From an uncultured Clostridia bacterium (GTDB lineage: Bacteria > Bacillota > Clostridia > Christensenellales > UBA1242): DNA of 10,070 bases. The notes beneath the pieces were generated by a model that was given only the letters and a program-made list of their open reading frames with translations, was not told the DNA's origin and did not search any database. Below, piece by piece: positions 6,290 to 10,070 of the stretch; position 1 is the first letter of the stretch, and every line of letters begins with the position of its first letter. The stretch covers positions 1 to 10,070 of the forward strand of contig CANQRE010000029.1 of the NCBI GenBank assembly GCA_947626175.1, in the 5' to 3' direction. A program made the translations under genes and the position numbers.

Positions 6290-7788
6290 TCATTTGACCA
6301 AAGGTTTTTCCATGTTTTGTGGAATTGGCAATCCAAGAAGTTTCAAAACAGTTGGAGCAACATTTGCAAGCCCTGCATTTTTTGTGTTTTTTAATTTTAT
6401 TTTATTTTTTGACACCACCAAAAATGGAACTTTGTTTGTTGTGTGAGTTGTGATTTTGTTTCCAAGTTTGTCATACATAAGTTCGGCGTTTCCGTGGTCA
6501 GCCGTGATTATGCAAGTGCCGCCAACCATAAGCGTGGCAAGTGCAATTGCATAGGCTTGCTTGTCAACACAAGCGGCAGCATCTCTTGCTGCAGCAAAAT
6601 TTCCAGTGTGGCCAAGCATGTCGGTGTTGGAATAATTTATCAAAACAAAATCATATTTGTTTGATGCGATTGCGTCAAGTGCTTCGGTGCTGATTTCAGC
6701 TGCTCGCATGTTTGGATATGGCGTAAAGTCAGGCGTTTCAATTGATTTCGATCTTCACCCTTGTAAGGCTTTTCAATTGTTCCATTAAAGAAAAATGTCA
6801 CGTGTGCATATTTTGTTGTTTCGGCAATATGAAATTGTTTTAGCCCGGCCTTTGAAATCAAAGCTGAAAGGTTGTCCTCAATCACTTCAGGGGGGAAGAT
6901 TGTTTTGGCGTTGACAAGCTTGTCGTCATATTGCTGCATTGTTGTGAACAAAAGATTTTTCCATTTTTTTGTTTTGAAATGTGAAAAGTTTGGGTCGGTG
7001 AAAGCAAAGCTTATTTCTCTTGCTCGGTCAGAGCGATAGTTGAAAAAGATCACGCTGTCGCCATCTTTTATTACTGCATTTTTGTCAATTATGCAAGGCT
7101 CCATGTATTCGTCAGTGATGCCTTTGTCATAAAAGCTTTTCACAGCTTCTGTGGCAGACGAAAATTGATTTCCTTTTGCCTGCGTCAAAAGTTCATATGC
7201 CTTTTGAACTCGGTCATATCTTTGCTCGCGGTCCATGGCATAAACTCTGCCGCACACAGATGCAATTTTTGCCGACTTAGGCATTTCATCTTCAAGTTCT
7301 TGCAAATAATATTGCGCGCTTGTCACGCCTGTGTCACGCCCATCGGTGAAGGCGTGGACAAAAATCTTTTTTAGTCCCATGTCATTTGCAAGCGACAAAA
7401 TTGCATACAAATGCTCAATGTGTGAATGCACTCCGCCATCTGAAACAAGCCCCATAATGTGCAGGCTGGAGTTATTTTTTATTGCGTGATTTATGGCATT
7501 AACAAGATTTGGCCTTTCAAAAAATGACCCGTCACTTATTGCACGGTTTATCAAAGCCAAATCTTGCAAAACAACTCTTCCAGCTCCAAGGGTTAGGTGT
7601 CCAACTTCGCTGTTTCCCATTTGCCCATCGGGAAGGCCCACTGCGCTTCCGCTTGCAAACAAAGTTGCGAAAGGATATTTTTTCTTAAGCTTTTTAAGAT
7701 AAGGAGTGCCACAAGCTTTAATGGCATTTCCAAAACGTGATTTGTTGATTCCAAATCCATCAAGAATAACAAGAGTGACCATATTCAT
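6290..7788 (-). pseudogene. gpmI: 2,3-bisphosphoglycerate-independent phosphoglycerate mutase, single-base frameshift
   Basis: This enzyme interconverts 3- and 2-phosphoglycerate in glycolysis and gluconeogenesis using two divalent metal ions, normally Mn2+. The 5' segment (6748-7788) encodes residues 1-347, with LVILDGFG (D10), the phosphorylated serine S60 in GNSEVGHLT, H121 in DGGVHSH, DGRD at 149-152, FNYRSDRAREI and YKGEDR. The matching frame then changes. Inserting one A after codon 347 restores KSIETPDFTPYPN and continues into 6290-6709, which carries NTDMLGHTG (D390, H394), ADHGNAE (D431, H432) and H449. The restored protein is 499 residues, close to the family's roughly 510. All visible catalytic motifs are intact. 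GGAG at 7793-7796 precedes ATGs at 7788 and 7782; the second is two codons later and has better spacing, so either may be used. The break may be a sequencing error in a short A-run rather than a real pseudogene. Confidence 0.9.
6745..6748 (-). other. gpmI: Frameshift site in gpmI
   Basis: On the minus strand the codons read GAA GAT CGA, followed by three A residues (plus-strand T at 6746-6748; the first T belongs to the CGA codon) and then TC. A fourth A in this run would give CGA AAA TCA and join both gpmI halves in one frame. The site is not a classic X XXY YYZ slippery heptamer, so programmed frameshifting is unlikely. Confidence 0.85.
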
Positions 7789-7803
7789 TTATCTCCGCAA
7801 AAA

Positions 7804-7833
7804 ATTTTAACAAATTCGCCACTTTGTTGTCAA
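7804..7833 (-). promoter_or_regulatory. Putative gpmI promoter
   Basis: Read on the minus strand, TTGACA (7833-7828) is a perfect -35 box, followed after 18 bp by TAAAAT (7809-7804), a five-of-six match to the -10 consensus. Transcription would start near 7797-7798, leaving about 10-16 nt before the start codon. The leader contains GGAGAT. Confidence 0.6.
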
Positions 7834-7846
7834 ACAGATTTGACAA
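7827..7846. repeat. Perfect 8-bp-arm palindrome joining two divergent -35 boxes
   Basis: TTGTCAAA at 7827-7834 and TTTGACAA at 7839-7846 are exact reverse complements around the centre CAGA. Each arm contains TTGACA read outward, one for gpmI and one for the ABC transporter. It may be an operator controlling both genes, or simply two strong divergent -35 boxes. Confidence 0.7.
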
Positions 7847-7869
7847 AAAGTTTGAGCGTATGTTAATAT
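7840..7869 (+). promoter_or_regulatory. Putative promoter of the ABC transporter gene
   Basis: TTGACA at 7840-7845 is a perfect -35 box. TAATAT at 7864-7869, 18 bp downstream, is the best placed -10 (four of six). The expected transcription start, 6-7 nt after the -10, falls on or beside the GTG start codon at 7876. Confidence 0.55.
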
Positions 7870-7875
7870 GAAATT

Positions 7876-9651
7876 GTGACAAAAAAAGCAAAAAAACCTA
7901 ATATAAAAACATATTTGGCAAAGCACAAATTGGGGATTGCGGCATACATAATCACAGTGATTTTGGTGGGTGTGTGCGGAATTTTTAACACCCTTTTGCT
8001 TGCTCGTGGAATTGAGTTTTTAACGCTGGATGAATTTCAAAAAGTCACGTGGATTCTTTTGCTTGCACTTGCTTCGGCTGTTTTGAGGGTGGGATTCACA
8101 TATATAAACACAATCATATATGCAAAAGTTACCTGCAAAATGATTTCGGAGCTTAATCTTGACCTTGCAAAGCAGGCGTTCAAACTCAATTCAAAAACCT
8201 ACAATGACCATGACACCGGCACATTTGTTCAGCGAATTGTCGCTGACCCCGAAAGGCTTGTTGATGGCATGACAAATGTTGTTGACATTGTGGTTGATCT
8301 TTTGATGCAAACAATCATGATCATATATATCATGACAATCAATTTTTATATTTCACTTGTTTTGATTGCAACAATTTTGATTGGCCTTGGAATTGAATTT
8401 TGGCGAGTTAAGGTCAGACGCAAAAATCGCAAGGACATGCGCAAAAAGTCTGATAAAATCAACTCGCTCACAACCGAAATTGTTCGAAGTGAGCAGGACA
8501 TAAAATCAATTGGCCTTGAAGAAAAACTTTCTGAAGTTAGCAAGCAAAATTATGATGCTTACAACAAGTCGAGATATAAATTTGGCATGGTGGACACAAA
8601 CTTTTGGTCAATGCGCAATCTTGTTGCAAACGTTGGCAGCATTTTGGTTTTGGTGCTTGGCGTGCATCTTATGAGGCTTGACCTTATCACGCTTGGATCA
8701 TTTATGATTGTTTATTCCAACAATCGTTCGGCAAATTTTATTTGGCAACTTGGCAGCATTGCAAACTTGTTTGTGGACATGCGAGTGGCACACGAAAGGA
8801 TGTTTTCAATTTTTGATGAAAATGAATTTATGACCGAAAAATTTGGTAGCAAACAAATTGAAAAAACAAAGGGCAAAATTCAATTCAAAAAGGTTTGCTT
8901 TGCATATAGGGAATATGAATACATTCGCAACAAAAAGGACAAAACAACAACAAAAAAACTTGTCAGTCAAAACAAAATTTTAGACAATCTTTCTTTCACC
9001 ATCAACCCACACACAACGGTTGCTTTTGTTGGCAAGTCTGGAAGTGGCAAAAGCACAATCTTAAATCTCATCAGCAAAATGTATGAAGCGGACAGCGGCA
9101 AAGTGCTGATTGATGGAATTGATGTAAAGGATTTGTCCAAACAATCGCTTCGCAGCACAATTTCGCTTGTAAATCAATTTCCATATATTTTTGACATGTC
9201 CATCAAGGAAAATCTTTTGCTTGCAAAATCAAGTGCAACTGAAGACGAAATCATCAGTGCCCTTAAAAACGCGTCAATATATGACGAATTTGTTGTCACC
9301 TTGCCAAATGGCATAAACACCAGGGTTGGCGAAGGCGGAATCAAGCTTTCAGGCGGGCAAAAGCAGCGTCTTGCAATTGCAAGGGCGCTTTTAAGGAACT
9401 CGAGCATAATCATCTTTGATGAGTCAACGTCATCGCTTGACAATTTTGCCCAAAATGCCATCAAAAAAACAATCGACTCGCTCAAAGGCACAAGCACAAT
9501 CGTGATTGTTGCGCATCGTCTTTCAACAATAAAGGATGTTGATGAAATATTTTTCCTTGATGAAGGAAAGATTGTTGACAAAGGCACGTTTGACGAACTT
9601 TTTGCCCGCAACGAAAAGTTCCGCGCCATGTTTCTCGCTGAAAACATTTAG
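7876..9651 (+). CDS. ABC transporter, exporter-type half-transporter (membrane domain fused to ATPase)
   Basis: The 591-residue protein is a complete type I exporter half-transporter that should work as a homo- or heterodimer in the cytoplasmic membrane. Six membrane helices are visible at about 20-45, 57-82, 136-157, 158-178, 248-268 and 270-290. The ATPase domain runs from about 335 to the end: Walker A GKSGSGKST at 386-394 (K392), Q-loop Q434, signature LSGGQ at 491-495, Walker B IIIFDE with D515 and catalytic E516, D-loop SSLD and H-loop H547. All ATPase motifs are intact. Between the A-loop Tyr344 and I368 there is a lysine-rich stretch about 15 residues longer than usual. The start is GTG: upstream the frame soon meets TAA at 7864-7866, and no Shine-Dalgarno is seen. 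No partner half-transporter lies beside it within the window. Substrate cannot be told; lipid, peptide or drug export are all possible. Confidence 0.9.
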   Translation: MTKKAKKPNIKTYLAKHKLGIAAYIITVILVGVCGIFNTLLLARGIEFLTLDEFQKVTWILLLALASAVLRVGFTYINTIIYAKVTCKMISELNLDLAKQAFKLNSKTYNDHDTGTFVQRIVADPERLVDGMTNVVDIVVDLLMQTIMIIYIMTINFYISLVLIATILIGLGIEFWRVKVRRKNRKDMRKKSDKINSLTTEIVRSEQDIKSIGLEEKLSEVSKQNYDAYNKSRYKFGMVDTNFWSMRNLVANVGSILVLVLGVHLMRLDLITLGSFMIVYSNNRSANFIWQLGSIANLFVDMRVAHERMFSIFDENEFMTEKFGSKQIEKTKGKIQFKKVCFAYREYEYIRNKKDKTTTKKLVSQNKILDNLSFTINPHTTVAFVGKSGSGKSTILNLISKMYEADSGKVLIDGIDVKDLSKQSLRSTISLVNQFPYIFDMSIKENLLLAKSSATEDEIISALKNASIYDEFVVTLPNGINTRVGEGGIKLSGGQKQRLAIARALLRNSSIIIFDESTSSLDNFAQNAIKKTIDSLKGTSTIVIVAHRLSTIKDVDEIFFLDEGKIVDKGTFDELFARNEKFRAMFLAENI

Positions 9652-9711
9652 CCACAAAACATTGGGCATTGTCAAAATAGCCAAAAAAGTGAGAAAAATA
9701 ATTTTCTTTCC

Positions 9712-9743
9712 AAAAAAAAACCAAAGATTGCTTTGGGTTTTTT
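9712..9743. terminator. Bidirectional intrinsic terminator between convergent genes
   Basis: CCAAAG at 9721-9726 pairs with CTTTGG at 9731-9736 around the loop ATTG, extended by A-U pairs past a bulged G at 9737. Nine A residues at 9712-9720 and six T residues at 9738-9743 flank the stem, so either strand ends in a U-run. It lies about 60 nt after the ABC transporter stop and directly at the stop of the minus-strand gene. Confidence 0.82.
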
Positions 9744-10023
9744 ATTTTTCCAAATGTTCGTCGAAAAGGCTTTTGTGCTCTTCGGCGTCTTTGCGGGAAG
9801 AAGGGTCATCATCCAAATAACTTGCGCTTTCGTCATAGCCGCTTTCTTTGCGGCGGCGTTCTTCCTTTGCCGCTTCAACATTTGCGGGGGAAGAGGATTG
9901 CATCATTTTTAGCTTCTTTTTTTTGGCGCCCCAAACATGAATTGATCCTTTGTCCATAAAAAGTTTCACCACCAAAAACAATGCACTTATTCCGACAACA
10001 ATATAAACAAGCCTTGAAAACAC
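9742..10023 (-). CDS. Small membrane protein, C-terminal part, DUF378-like; 5' end uncertain
   Basis: From a GTG at 10023 the frame encodes 93 residues: one membrane helix (about 5-22, LVYIVVGISALFLVVKLF) followed by a highly charged, Lys/Glu/Arg/Asp/Ser-rich cytoplasmic-type tail of 70 residues that I do not recognise. The frame stays open upstream of the GTG to 10062, reading YDFVAGIFGYQGS; joined to SRLVYIVVGISAL this resembles the second half of the DUF378 membrane family (typical pattern of DLVAALFG, then SRIIYVLVGLAALY). A DUF378 protein would need another helix further upstream, but an in-frame TAA lies at 10063-10065. Either the gene starts at the GTG, helped by AAGGA just upstream (only about 4 nt away), or it starts outside the window and the last bases carry a frameshift or error. 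The bidirectional terminator follows its stop directly. Confidence 0.55.
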   Translation of the reverse strand: MFSRLVYIVVGISALFLVVKLFMDKGSIHVWGAKKKKLKMMQSSSPANVEAAKEERRRKESGYDESASYLDDDPSSRKDAEEHKSLFDEHLEK

Positions 10024-10070
10024 GCTTCCTTGATATCCAAAAATTCCGGCAACAAAATCATATTACAACA

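Noticed and set aside
6195..6446. Plus-strand frame across the convergent gap
   Set aside because: Phe/Lys-rich low-complexity product from poly-T DNA, running antisense into the conserved gpmI C-terminus.
6740..6755. Programmed ribosomal frameshifting in gpmI
   Set aside because: No slippery heptamer or downstream structure is evident, and gpmI is not a known frameshifting gene; mutation or sequencing error is simpler.
7868..7879. ATG at 7868 as start of the ABC transporter
   Set aside because: It is in another frame and stops after three codons (TGA at 7877-7879). It also overlaps the best -10 box.
1..10070. Mobile element, CRISPR array, tRNA, rRNA or riboswitch
   Set aside because: I found no transposase or integrase, no regularly spaced long repeats, no cloverleaf, and no leader long enough for a riboswitch.

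Overview
The window looks like chromosomal housekeeping DNA from a low-GC Bacillota, most likely an uncultivated Clostridia-type bacterium. This rests on three protein types recognised from memory: the B and A subunits resemble the second type IIA topoisomerase pair carried by many Clostridia, the polysaccharide deacetylase resembles the clostridial PdaB-like family, and the protein after it resembles a clostridial two-OB-fold single-stranded-DNA-binding protein. No database search was possible. There is no insertion sequence, phage gene, CRISPR array, tRNA or rRNA.

Layout: (1) 95-4421, plus strand: a two-gene operon for a type IIA topoisomerase (ParE/GyrB-like, then ParC/GyrA-like, 1 nt apart). 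It has an extended -10 promoter at the left edge and a clear intrinsic terminator at 4421-4446. (2) 4422-4577: a gap of about 156 nt with three CGACA repeats exactly 10 bp apart and a perfect Shine-Dalgarno with no ordinary start codon after it. (3) 4578-6117, plus strand: a membrane-anchored NodB-type deacetylase overlapping by 17 nt a protein with two OB folds; a hairpin terminator follows. (4) 6118-6289: AT-rich convergent gap with T-tracts in helical phase. (5) 6290-7788, minus strand: phosphoglycerate mutase gpmI, interrupted by a one-base deletion near 6746-6748 but otherwise complete. (6) 7789-7875: a compact divergent promoter region whose two -35 boxes lie in the two arms of a perfect palindrome. 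(7) 7876-9651, plus strand: a complete ABC exporter half-transporter starting with GTG, probably on a leaderless mRNA. (8) 9712-9743: a terminator usable from both strands. (9) 9742 to the right edge, minus strand: the end of a small membrane protein resembling DUF378, whose frame meets a stop a few bases before the edge.

The genes do not form one pathway. They cover DNA topology, single-stranded-DNA handling, cell-wall modification, glycolysis and export. I see no convincing new system. The items most worth checking are the gpmI frameshift, the palindromic divergent promoter with its leaderless GTG gene, and the CGACA repeats. Two broken frames in 10 kb (gpmI and the right-edge gene) mean single-base assembly errors should be excluded first.
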